DNA of 32,595 nt, taken from contig JAFPXD010000049.1 of NCBI GenBank assembly GCA_017394835.1, positions 1-32,595 of the forward strand, read 5' to 3'. The translations under genes were made by a program, and so were the position numbers. This document shows positions 23,993-30,484 of the stretch, piece by piece. Each line of letters starts with the position of its first letter. Within the stretch, counting starts at the first letter, position 1. This DNA comes from Clostridia bacterium (GTDB taxonomy: Bacteria > Bacillota > Clostridia > Christensenellales > CAG-138). The notes below the pieces were generated by a model that did no database searches, was not told the origin of the DNA, and saw nothing but the letters and a program-made list of their open reading frames with translations.

Positions 23993-24493
23993 TCAGAATG
24001 GCAAATCGGAATCGGTAATCTCGGTAAAGCCGCCGGCGGGATCGCCGAAAGCGGAACCGTTCATGTTGTCGGACGGAGCGGAAGGCTCCTGATTCCAGCC
24101 GGAGCCGGAACGACGGCCTTCGCCATAACCCGCGGGAGTTCCCTGATTGGAATAGCCGCCCTGGTTATAGCCCTGACCCTCGCTGCGGGGGGAGAGGAAT
24201 TCAACGTCATCCGCGGTGACTTCGAGAGAAGCGCGCAGAGTGCCGTCCTTGCCCTCGAAAGCCCTGGCGGTAACTTCGCCGACAACGGCGACCTTCTTGC
24301 CTTTGGTCAGATAACGGCTGCAGTTTTCGCCAAGCTGCCTCCACGCGGTAACGCGGAAGAAATCGGTCTGGCGGTCTTCCTTGCCGGAGCGGCGGTTTAC
24401 CGCAACGGTAAATGTGCAGACGCTGACGCCCGAGGGGATGGTACGCAGTTCGGGATCCGCTGTGAGATTGCCGATAATAGTGAGTTTATTCAT
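23993..24493 (-). CDS. ssb: Single-stranded DNA-binding protein
   Basis: 166-aa replication and repair protein. The OB fold spans about 1-105, starting [16 protein letters not shown] and including [17 protein letters not shown] and Y-L-T-K-G-K-K-V. A Gly/Asn/Gln-rich flexible linker and the acidic tip DSDLPF, which binds partner proteins, follow. It lies 21 bases after rpsF and 22 before rpsR, the standard Bacillota order that ties SSB supply to ribosomal protein expression. Confidence 0.98.
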   Translation of the reverse strand: MNKLTIIGNLTADPELRTIPSGVSVCTFTVAVNRRSGKEDRQTDFFRVTAWRQLGENCSRYLTKGKKVAVVGEVTARAFEGKDGTLRASLEVTADDVEFLSPRSEGQGYNQGGYSNQGTPAGYGEGRRSGSGWNQEPSAPSDNMNGSAFGDPAGGFTEITDSDLPF

Positions 24494-24514
24494 ACGGTTC
24501 CTTTCCTTGATGAC

Positions 24515-24802
24515 TTACGCCTGCCTGCGCTCAACAACGTAGCGCATGATACGTTCGTCATTCTTAAGGTTACGCTGGAGCTCCGCGGGGACGGGACCTT
24601 CCGCCTCGAAGAGGACCAGTACGTAGTAACCCTCGGTCTGATAATTGATGGGGTACGCAAGGCGACGCTTGCCCCACTCATCGATCTTTTCGATCTCACC
24701 GCCATTGTCGGTGATGACCTTTGCGAACTTCTCGATAACGGACTTGATCTCCTCCTCGGTCAGTTCGGCATTGATGACGTACAGATTCTCATACTTATTC
24801 AC
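24515..24802 (-). CDS. rpsF: 30S ribosomal protein S6
   Basis: 95-aa small-subunit protein. NKYENLYVINAELTEEEI at the N-terminus and DEWGKRRLAYPI with a following YYVLVLFEA are typical. The start is a GTG at 24802, 8 bases after AAGGAGG. The GTG at 24811 overlaps that ribosome site and is not usable. First gene of the operon. Its leader has a stable hairpin that may be the S6:S18 autoregulatory element. Confidence 0.98.
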   Translation of the reverse strand: MNKYENLYVINAELTEEEIKSVIEKFAKVITDNGGEIEKIDEWGKRRLAYPINYQTEGYYVLVLFEAEGPVPAELQRNLKNDERIMRYVVERRQA

Positions 24803-24828
24803 GCTTTTCACCTCCTTGTGGTCTGTTG

Positions 24829-24848
24829 ACCCCGCTTTGAAACGGGGT
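24829..24848 (-). promoter_or_regulatory. Hairpin in the rpsF leader, possible S6:S18 binding element
   Basis: On the minus strand, ACCCCG pairs with CGGGGT (6 bp, extendable by two) in the leader between promoter and ribosome site. There is no T-run, so it is not a terminator. S6:S18 autoregulates its operon through a leader structure with a CCG element in many bacteria. A CCG trinucleotide is present here, but I cannot confirm the consensus fold. Confidence 0.4.
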
Positions 24849-24868
24849 AAGTATGGTGTTGACGAACT

Positions 24869-24897
24869 ATTATAGCATAGGCGCCGCTTCCTTACAA
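24869..24897 (-). promoter_or_regulatory. Sigma-A promoter of rpsF-ssb-rpsR
   Basis: On the minus strand: -35 TTGTAA (24892-24897), 17-base spacer, extended -10 TGCTATAAT (-10 at 24869-24874). Confidence 0.85.
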
Positions 24898-25019
24898 GAG
24901 CATTTTTGCCCGCTTTTTAAGTATATTTTTTGCTTGGCATTATGCTGTACTTTTGGCTCGGAAGGGTGTAAAATAACAAAAAGCGACAAAGGCGCGCGCG
25001 CCGGGAAGGTGGCAATGCA

Positions 25020-25571
25020 ATGAAAAACGTGAGGCGGATCCCTTCGGAGGAATTCAAAACGACGGACTGGTCGGGCGGGACCACTACTGAGCTTGCGATA
25101 GGCCCGGAGGGCAGCTCCTATGCCGAACGCCGCTTTGCCTACCGCATAAGCAGCGCGGATGTGGAGCTCGAAAGCTCCGTGTTTACGCGGCTCGAAGGAG
25201 TGACCCGCTGTCTGACTCCGCTCTGCCGCGGCTTCTCGCTCCGCATAAACGGCGAAGAAAAGGAGCTCCCCCGCGGCGAGGTGCTCAGGTTTTCGGGCGA
25301 AGACGATGTGTTCTGCCGCGGCTCCGGCAGGGATCTCAACCTTATGCTGAAGGGAGCGGAGGGCAATATGAAATACGTCTGCGGCGGGTTTTCCGTCTAT
25401 GACTGCAGCGCCGCGTTCCTCTACTGCCCGGAAAGGACGGCCGTTTCCTCCGCCGGGGAGGAGGAGACCTTCCCCGCAGGCGCGTTTTTGCGGCTTATGA
25501 AAGGCGATCACGCCGTATCCCGCCCCGCCGTGCTCTTCCTTATAGACGCCGATCCCAAGCAAAATATATGA
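25020..25571 (+). CDS. HutD/Ves family protein
   Basis: Predicted 183-aa cupin-like protein of the HutD/Ves family. Family marks are WSGGTTTELAIGPEG near the N-terminus, FAYRISSADVE, and R-L-E-G-V-T-R-C-L-T-P-L. HutD accompanies histidine-use operons in Proteobacteria, where it is thought to sense or limit pathway intermediates. No hut gene is in this window, so the role here is open. AAGGTGG lies 7 bases before the ATG. A weak promoter may lie at 24946-24974 (TGTACT, 17 bases, TAAAAT). No terminator was seen after it. Confidence 0.88.
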   Translation: MKNVRRIPSEEFKTTDWSGGTTTELAIGPEGSSYAERRFAYRISSADVELESSVFTRLEGVTRCLTPLCRGFSLRINGEEKELPRGEVLRFSGEDDVFCRGSGRDLNLMLKGAEGNMKYVCGGFSVYDCSAAFLYCPERTAVSSAGEEETFPAGAFLRLMKGDHAVSRPAVLFLIDADPKQNI

Positions 25572-25586
25572 TCGCGCATTTATTCG

Positions 25587-25615
25587 TTGACAATCGGATG
25601 CAAATATTATATAAT
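25587..25615 (+). promoter_or_regulatory. Consensus sigma-A promoter of the cytidylate-kinase-like gene
   Basis: -35 TTGACA (25587-25592), 17-base spacer, -10 TATAAT (25610-25615): both hexamers perfect. Confidence 0.93.
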
Positions 25616-25646
25616 AAAGTGTAAAGAAATAACAGGAGGCTTCCTT

Positions 25647-26249
25647 ATGAGCAAACGCATCATCACAATAAGCCGTCAGTTCGGCAGCGGCGGCAGGACC
25701 ATTGCCAAGGCCGTTGCGGAAAAGCTGGGTTACGCCTATTACGATAAAGAGCTTATCGAAAAGGTCGCCGAAATGACCGGGTTCGATCCGAAATACATTG
25801 AGGAAAACGGCGAATACGCTCCCGGGAAGAGCATTTTCTCCCTTGCGAGCTCCTATATCAGCTCCTCCCGCGTTATGGGCGGCATGAGCGCTTACGATTA
25901 CCTTTGGGTCGTGCAGAGGAACGCCATTCTCGAGATCGCGGATAAAGAGAACTGCGTCATCGTGGGCCGCTGCGCCGATCAGATATTGAAGGATCGTGAG
26001 GACGCGCTGCACGTTTACATCCACGCCCCCTTGGAAGCGAGGGCGGAGCGCATAGTCAGGCTTTACGGTGAAAGCGAAAAGAAGCCCGAAGAACGCTTGA
26101 AGGAGAAAGATACCAAGCGCAGCGTCAATTACAAGCACTTTACGGGCGAGGTGTGGGGCGACAGCCGCAATTACGATCTCTGCCTCAACAGCGAAAAGTT
26201 CGGCATAGAAAAATGCGTTGAGCTCATCGTCGGGCTTGCGAAGGATTGA
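25647..26249 (+). CDS. Cytidylate kinase-like family protein
   Basis: 200-aa P-loop nucleotide-kinase-like protein. ITISRQFGSGGRTIAKAVAEKLG (about 5-27, split across a P-loop GSGGRTI) binds the phosphate. YYDKELIEKVAE, VGRCAD, and VYIHAPLEAR, then the lid-like R-E-K-D-T-K-R-S and YKHFTG pattern follow. This family is separate from housekeeping Cmk; substrates are not established. The ATG at 25647 has AGGAGG 7 bases upstream; a longer frame starting at 25587 would lie on the promoter. It is 15 bases from the next gene, so probably an operon. Confidence 0.93.
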   Translation: MSKRIITISRQFGSGGRTIAKAVAEKLGYAYYDKELIEKVAEMTGFDPKYIEENGEYAPGKSIFSLASSYISSSRVMGGMSAYDYLWVVQRNAILEIADKENCVIVGRCADQILKDREDALHVYIHAPLEARAERIVRLYGESEKKPEERLKEKDTKRSVNYKHFTGEVWGDSRNYDLCLNSEKFGIEKCVELIVGLAKD

Positions 26250-26264
26250 TAGGAGTATTCCGAA

Positions 26265-27524
26265 ATGAACTGTCCGAACTGCGGGCGCGCCGCGGAAGGG
26301 GGCATGCGTTTTTGCCCTTACTGCGGCTGTGAGCTCAGCGGAAAAACAAAAAGAAGAAGCGTATTAAAATATTTGATCGTTGGCATTGTCGCGGCAGCGT
26401 TTGTTGCCGCGCTTGCTTTCATAAGCGTTAAGCTGCTTTCGGAGTATGCAAGCGGCGCTTTCACCGCCCCGCGTGAGGCGGCGGCGCTTTCGATAAAGCG
26501 CGAAAGCTATGCGGAATGCATCTATCCCAACGAGCCCGTGAAGCTGATCGCCGAGGTATATCCCGAAGGCGCGGAGCCCGGCGCGGTAAAATGGAGCTCC
26601 TCCGATGAATCCGTCGCCGTGGTCGATCCGGCGGGCAGCGTGCGCTTCCTCCGCACGGGCGAAGCCGTGATCTATGCCGTGCTCGAAAACGGCGTCTCCG
26701 CACAGACCACTTTGCTGTGCGGGCTGCGCCCTTACAGGCTCACCTTCGCCAAGCAGAGCGATATGATAGAGCTGGGCGCCTCCATGGTGCTGGAGCCCAT
26801 AATCGCTCCGGCGGAGGCGCAGTATTCCGGGATAGAGTGGAGCTCTTCCGATGAATCCACCGTCATTGTGGAAAGCGACGGCAGGATAACCGGCGTTTGC
26901 GAAGGAAGAGCGACGATCACCGCCACGGTAGCGGGGGACGTTGTCGGCAAGACGGAGATATTTGTTTACAAATACCCCTTCGACATTCTTATGAACCGCA
27001 TCTACGAGCACGGCGTTTACGATAAGGAATACGATGAATACTTCATTCTGCTCGATTACGCCGAAAGCCGCCCGGATGACAGCGTTGCGATAAAAAAACG
27101 CACCTACATCTCGCTGTTCCCCAACAGCGATCAGTTGGTGCTTTACTGCGACGTTTACAGTGACGACGGAGCCGTTTACTACGAGGTCCTCGTCTATTTC
27201 GGGAGGGAGGACCGCAGGACCGCCAAGGTGCAGTTCTATTGCGACTGCGAACGCGGCGCGAGCTCCAAGATAGAGAATATCCCCATGGCGGCGATAGGCG
27301 GCCGGCTCGAGATAAACGCGGTCGGCGCCATAGACCTTGAGCAATTCATCCCCGGCGCCCACATCGAATTCAAGAGCTATGAAGGGGATGAGGATCTCCG
27401 CGCAAGGGCGGAAGCCATCACGGACGAGCTCGTTTCATTCAGCATAATGAAGCTCCGTGAGGATTGGGAAGAGCTTCACATAGGCAGCTCCATAGGCGAG
27501 ACGCTGGGGCTCAAAAAGTTCTGA
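26265..27524 (+). CDS. Zinc-ribbon membrane protein with two BIG2-like domains
   Basis: 419-aa protein of unknown function. It begins with a zinc ribbon, C3-x2-C6 and C17-x2-C20 (MNCPNCGR ... FCPYCG). One membrane helix (about 35-60) precedes two bacterial Ig-like (BIG2) domains (about 75-155 and 160-240), each with the WSSSDES motif. A C-terminal domain of about 180 residues has no family I recognise. Topology would place the ribbon inside and the Ig domains outside. AGGAG lies 9 bases before the ATG. It ends 4 bases from the end of a convergent gene, with no terminator between. Confidence 0.9.
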   Translation: MNCPNCGRAAEGGMRFCPYCGCELSGKTKRRSVLKYLIVGIVAAAFVAALAFISVKLLSEYASGAFTAPREAAALSIKRESYAECIYPNEPVKLIAEVYPEGAEPGAVKWSSSDESVAVVDPAGSVRFLRTGEAVIYAVLENGVSAQTTLLCGLRPYRLTFAKQSDMIELGASMVLEPIIAPAEAQYSGIEWSSSDESTVIVESDGRITGVCEGRATITATVAGDVVGKTEIFVYKYPFDILMNRIYEHGVYDKEYDEYFILLDYAESRPDDSVAIKKRTYISLFPNSDQLVLYCDVYSDDGAVYYEVLVYFGREDRRTAKVQFYCDCERGASSKIENIPMAAIGGRLEINAVGAIDLEQFIPGAHIEFKSYEGDEDLRARAEAITDELVSFSIMKLREDWEELHIGSSIGETLGLKKF

Positions 27525-27528
27525 CGCC

Positions 27529-28017
27529 TCAAGCGAGTATCACGCTCCATGCGCTTGCCAGCCTGTCCATGCTCCATGCGGCGTTCGCGGGGCTCGTGGA
27601 AGGGAGCGCCTCGGCGTGCAGCCGGGTCTCCGGATAAACGTATTTTTCATAGCAGGAATGGGAAGTTTTCCCATTGCAATAGACCCTTTCGATCGGGGCT
27701 GCGTGAAGCAGCTCCGATATTTTATTGGGCACGGCGTCCCTTATCGAAAGATCGGAAGAGCCTATGATAGTGCATGAGGCGATGGAATCCCACAGCGCGA
27801 TCCCGTGAGCAAGCGCGAAACGCCTGCGCTCCTCGACCGTCTGCGGCACGGGCTCGCCGTACAGCCGCGCCATAAGCGGCCAAAACCTGTTCTGCTTATG
27901 CCCGTAATAGAAATTCATCTCGCGGGAGGCGGCGGAGGGGAACGAGCCCAGTATCAGTATCCGCGAAAAGCCGTCGTAAACCGGCGGAAAAGGATGGGAA
28001 AGGGAGGTGCGTTCCAT
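27529..28017 (-). CDS. DNA-deoxyinosine glycosylase (uracil-DNA glycosylase superfamily, family 6)
   Basis: 162-aa DNA repair enzyme that removes hypoxanthine from deaminated adenine. Signature blocks: ILILGSFPSAASREMNFYYGH then KQNRFWPLM (about 20-50), GIALWDSI (about 72-79), VYCNGKTS, and LPSTSPANA near the C-terminus. Length is typical. AGGAG lies 5 bases before the ATG at 28017. It lies just past the terminator of the RCC1 gene, and no clear promoter was seen, so it may depend on read-through. Confidence 0.92.
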   Translation of the reverse strand: MERTSLSHPFPPVYDGFSRILILGSFPSAASREMNFYYGHKQNRFWPLMARLYGEPVPQTVEERRRFALAHGIALWDSIASCTIIGSSDLSIRDAVPNKISELLHAAPIERVYCNGKTSHSCYEKYVYPETRLHAEALPSTSPANAAWSMDRLASAWSVILA

Positions 28018-28029
28018 AAAAACTCCTGT

Positions 28030-28061
28030 AAAAACGGGCTGTCACAAAACGGACAGCCCGT
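28030..28061 (-). terminator. Terminator of the RCC1/dockerin gene
   Basis: On the minus strand: a 10-bp perfect stem (28052-28061 with 28034-28043), 8-base loop, followed by TTTT. It also lies directly upstream of the glycosylase ribosome site. Confidence 0.88.
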
Positions 28062-28078
28062 GCGTTGGCTTTTGATCG

Positions 28079-29827
28079 TCAGCCGAGAATGTAGCTGTAA
28101 AGAGCGGAAAGATCCGCCGCGGTAAGCAAGCCGTCGCCGTTCATATCGCCGTTGATAATGCCCTGAGCGGTAACGGTGCCCGCGTTCATAGAGTAGGCGG
28201 CGGCAAGCGTTATATCGGCGGAATCAACAATACCGTCGCAGTTTACGTCGCCCTTGAGCTTCGACTGATCCTGCGTGTAAACAACGTCTATGACCAGGTT
28301 GGCCGCGCCCATAACGCCGGAAACGAGGGGAGTATTGGCGGTGTAACCGGAGATGATCGGGCTCGAAATGCTGTAGCTCTCGCCATAGGTGTAAGTCCTC
28401 GTGAAGGTGGGAGCGAGCTTCACGCCGTTTTCGTCAACGTAATTGATGGTGAGCGTGTAGCGGATCGCGGTATAGGTCGCGGTAACGGTCATATCCTCGG
28501 TCACGCAGCTGAAATCCTTATCCCATCCGGTGAATTCATAACCGATCCTCGTGGGGGCGGCGGGCGCGGACGCGGCTTCGCCCTCGCTGACTTCCTGCTC
28601 GGAAAGGAGCGTGCCGTCCCAATCGACGAAGCGGACGGTATAGGTCGCGGGGCCGTCCTCGCCGAAGATCCAGATATCGGTGGCGGTGAACTGAGTGACG
28701 GTAGTGGGAGCGCCATTGCCAAGGCCGAGCTTGCCGTGATCGTTATGGCCCGTGGTGAAGAGCTGACCGGTGGGCGCAACGGCCGCGGTGCAGTGAGTGC
28801 CGCAGTTGACGGCGACCCAAGTGCCGGGAGTCTGCCTGAAGGTGGAGTTTGCGGCGGAATAGCCGCCGTTCACGCCGTTGCCGAACGCGCCGCGGTAATT
28901 GCAGCCGCAGAACCAAAGGGAACCGTCCGACTTCAAAACCGCGGTGTGGTTATAGCCCGCGCTCACCTGAACGGCGCCCGTCGTTACCTGAACGGGGGAG
29001 GTGGCGTTGGTGGTATTGCCGCGGCCGAGCTGGCCAACGTCATTGAGGCCCCAAGCCCAAACGGAGCCGTCGTTCTTAAGAGCAACAACGTGATCGCCCA
29101 TGGTGCTGACGGAGTAAACGTTTGTGAGCACCTGAACGGGGCTCTTGCGGTCCGCGTTTGCGCCGCTGCTGCCGTTGCCGACCTGACCGTAGTAGTTGAA
29201 GCCCCAGACCCAAAGGGTGCCGTCGGTCTTTACGGCGGCGGTCAAGCAATCGCCCGCGACGGCGTAGGAGACGTTATCCAATATCTTCTTGCCCGCACCG
29301 GTGTAATAGCTCGTGGTGGAGTTATCGCCGAGCTGACCGTGCGCGTTCTCGCCGTAAACCCAAAGGGTGTTGTCGTTCTTGACGTAAACCATGTGGTTGA
29401 AGCCCATGCTCGCGGAGCGAACGTTGGTCGCAAACTGAGTGGGGGCGGTGTGGATGTAACCGCCGGAAGGCATTGAGGAATCGCCGCCGATGCCCCACCA
29501 GAACGCGCCGCAGATGCTGAGCACGCCATTGCCGTCAATGGAGAGGGTGGTCTTGTTGTTGGCGGAAACGGCGGTGACGCCCGTGCCCCAATTATAGGGA
29601 ACGAAGGTATCCGAAGAGGCGGTGACGCCGTTGCCTATCGGAGCGTTGTAATTATAACCCCATGCGTAACCGAAACCGCCCACGTGGACTGCGGCAGAGT
29701 GGGTCACGCCCATATCGAAGCTCGCCCATTCATGGGAAAGGGAGAGGGGGAAGCTGACGTCCGCAATACCCGAAAGGGGAAGCATGAGCATCAACAGGGC
29801 AACAAGGATGGCGGTAAGCTTTTTCAT
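28079..29827 (-). CDS. Secreted RCC1-repeat protein with InlB-B, MucBP-like and dockerin domains
   Basis: 582-aa secreted protein. Signal peptide about 1-22. RCC1-type beta-propeller repeats follow (about 35-385), with recurring AVKTDGTLWVWG / NYYGQVGNGS patterns. An InlB-B/Flg_new repeat (about 395-455, YTVRFVDWDGT ... GYEFTGWDKD), a MucBP-like segment (about 456-518, YVDENGVKL), and a type I dockerin (about 525-582, KGDVNCDGIVDSADITLA and INGDMNGDGLLTAADLSAL) complete it. The dockerin has two normal calcium loops. GGAGGAG lies 5 bases before the ATG. It has its own promoter and terminator. Bacterial RCC1 proteins of this kind are abundant in gut Clostridia; binding targets are unknown. Confidence 0.94.
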   Translation of the reverse strand: MKKLTAILVALLMLMLPLSGIADVSFPLSLSHEWASFDMGVTHSAAVHVGGFGYAWGYNYNAPIGNGVTASSDTFVPYNWGTGVTAVSANNKTTLSIDGNGVLSICGAFWWGIGGDSSMPSGGYIHTAPTQFATNVRSASMGFNHMVYVKNDNTLWVYGENAHGQLGDNSTTSYYTGAGKKILDNVSYAVAGDCLTAAVKTDGTLWVWGFNYYGQVGNGSSGANADRKSPVQVLTNVYSVSTMGDHVVALKNDGSVWAWGLNDVGQLGRGNTTNATSPVQVTTGAVQVSAGYNHTAVLKSDGSLWFCGCNYRGAFGNGVNGGYSAANSTFRQTPGTWVAVNCGTHCTAAVAPTGQLFTTGHNDHGKLGLGNGAPTTVTQFTATDIWIFGEDGPATYTVRFVDWDGTLLSEQEVSEGEAASAPAAPTRIGYEFTGWDKDFSCVTEDMTVTATYTAIRYTLTINYVDENGVKLAPTFTRTYTYGESYSISSPIISGYTANTPLVSGVMGAANLVIDVVYTQDQSKLKGDVNCDGIVDSADITLAAAYSMNAGTVTAQGIINGDMNGDGLLTAADLSALYSYILG

Positions 29828-29857
29828 ATTTTCTCCTCCGTTTGGTTTTACCCGAAT

Positions 29858-29885
29858 ATTATATCACTATTTTTGTGAAAGGCAA
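29858..29885 (-). promoter_or_regulatory. Promoter of the RCC1/dockerin gene
   Basis: On the minus strand: -35 TTGCCT (29880-29885), 16-base spacer, -10 TATAAT (29858-29863). The spacer holds a small inverted repeat, TCAC-N7-GTGA, which could bind a regulator. Confidence 0.7.
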
Positions 29886-29984
29886 TAAGAAACGTGGGGC
29901 TCCGCGCACATTTTTATATCGGGACGGAGGTGACGGAAACGAACCCTGACGAATATTATATATCAAATAGTACGCAGTTTTTGT

Positions 29985-30013
29985 TTGATTTCGTCCCTCC
30001 GCTGTGCTATAAT
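29985..30013 (+). promoter_or_regulatory. Promoter of tRNA-Leu
   Basis: -35 TTGATT (29985-29990), 17-base spacer, extended -10 TGCTATAAT (-10 at 30008-30013), 12 bases before the tRNA. Confidence 0.85.
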
Positions 30014-30025
30014 AACGCGTAAGCT

Positions 30026-30112
30026 GCCGGTGTGATGGAATTGGCAGACGTGACGGACTCAAAATCCGTTGGTAGCAATACCGTGTGGGTTCGAGTCCCA
30101 CCACCGGCACCA
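30026..30112 (+). tRNA. tRNA-Leu, anticodon CAA
   Basis: 87 bases including an encoded CCA. The acceptor arm is 30026-30032 with 30102-30108 (7 pairs). The anticodon stem ACGGA/TCCGT encloses the loop CTCAAAA, giving anticodon CAA, which reads UUG. A long variable arm (type II tRNA) and the T-arm GTGGG-TTCGAGT-CCCAC fit tRNA-Leu. The D-loop has GGCAGA. Its last 17 bases before the discriminator are repeated downstream. Confidence 0.97.
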
Positions 30113-30152
30113 TACCTTAGGGGGCATTGCCCCCTAAGGTATGGTCCTTTTT
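30109..30152 (+). terminator. Terminator hairpin that starts within the tRNA-Leu ACCA end
   Basis: A 17-bp perfect stem (30109-30125 with 30129-30145) with a 3-base loop, followed by CCTTTTTAT. The left arm begins with the discriminator base and CCA of the tRNA, so the primary transcript has its 3' end locked in a hairpin until processed. Confidence 0.85.
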
Positions 30153-30154
30153 AT

Positions 30155-30429
30155 GGGACTCGAAGCCCCGCAAAAGGCAGCGGTGCTGCGTTTTGCGGAA
30201 GGCCGGGTTTTTGTGCGGCGAGGCTGCGCAGCGAGAAGCGCAAGCAGACCGCCAAGCACAAAAACGAGTCCCACCGCCAAGGCCGCAGTAATCTGTTTTA
30301 TGTGCGGCGAGGCTGTGCAGCACGGAGTGCAAACAGACCGCCGTGCACAAAAACGAGTCCCACCACCGGCCTTGAAGGCACGCATCCTGCATCCCGAGTC
30401 CCGCCGCCGTTTCAAGGCACGCATCCTGC
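30155..30429. repeat. Repeat region with copies of the tRNA-Leu 3' end
   Basis: Bases 30354-30370 equal 30092-30108 of the tRNA (17 of 17). Partial copies of the same segment lie at 30265-30283 and 30395-30408, and an inverted 8-base copy at 30155-30162. Two longer units (about 30208-30290 and 30297-30375) share about 75 bases: GTGCGGCGAGGCTG, then GTGCGGCG-type and GCACAAAAAC arms that can fold back. A further 19-base repeat (one mismatch) is at 30372-30390 and 30411-30429. No integrase or other gene is present. Frames in this stretch lack ribosome sites. Confidence 0.85.
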
Positions 30430-30484
30430 GGGCCGCGCCCCAACGCTTTCCCTGTCACGATCATCACCCGAAAGGTAAAAGGAT

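Noticed and set aside
24870..26138. Minus-strand frame (422 codons) across the HutD and kinase genes
   Set aside because: It crosses two plus-strand genes and a consensus promoter, without family features.
30092..30370. Integrative element attachment sites (attL/attR) at tRNA-Leu
   Set aside because: The exact 17-base copies are only about 260 bases apart with no integrase or cargo between; kept as a repeat observation only.
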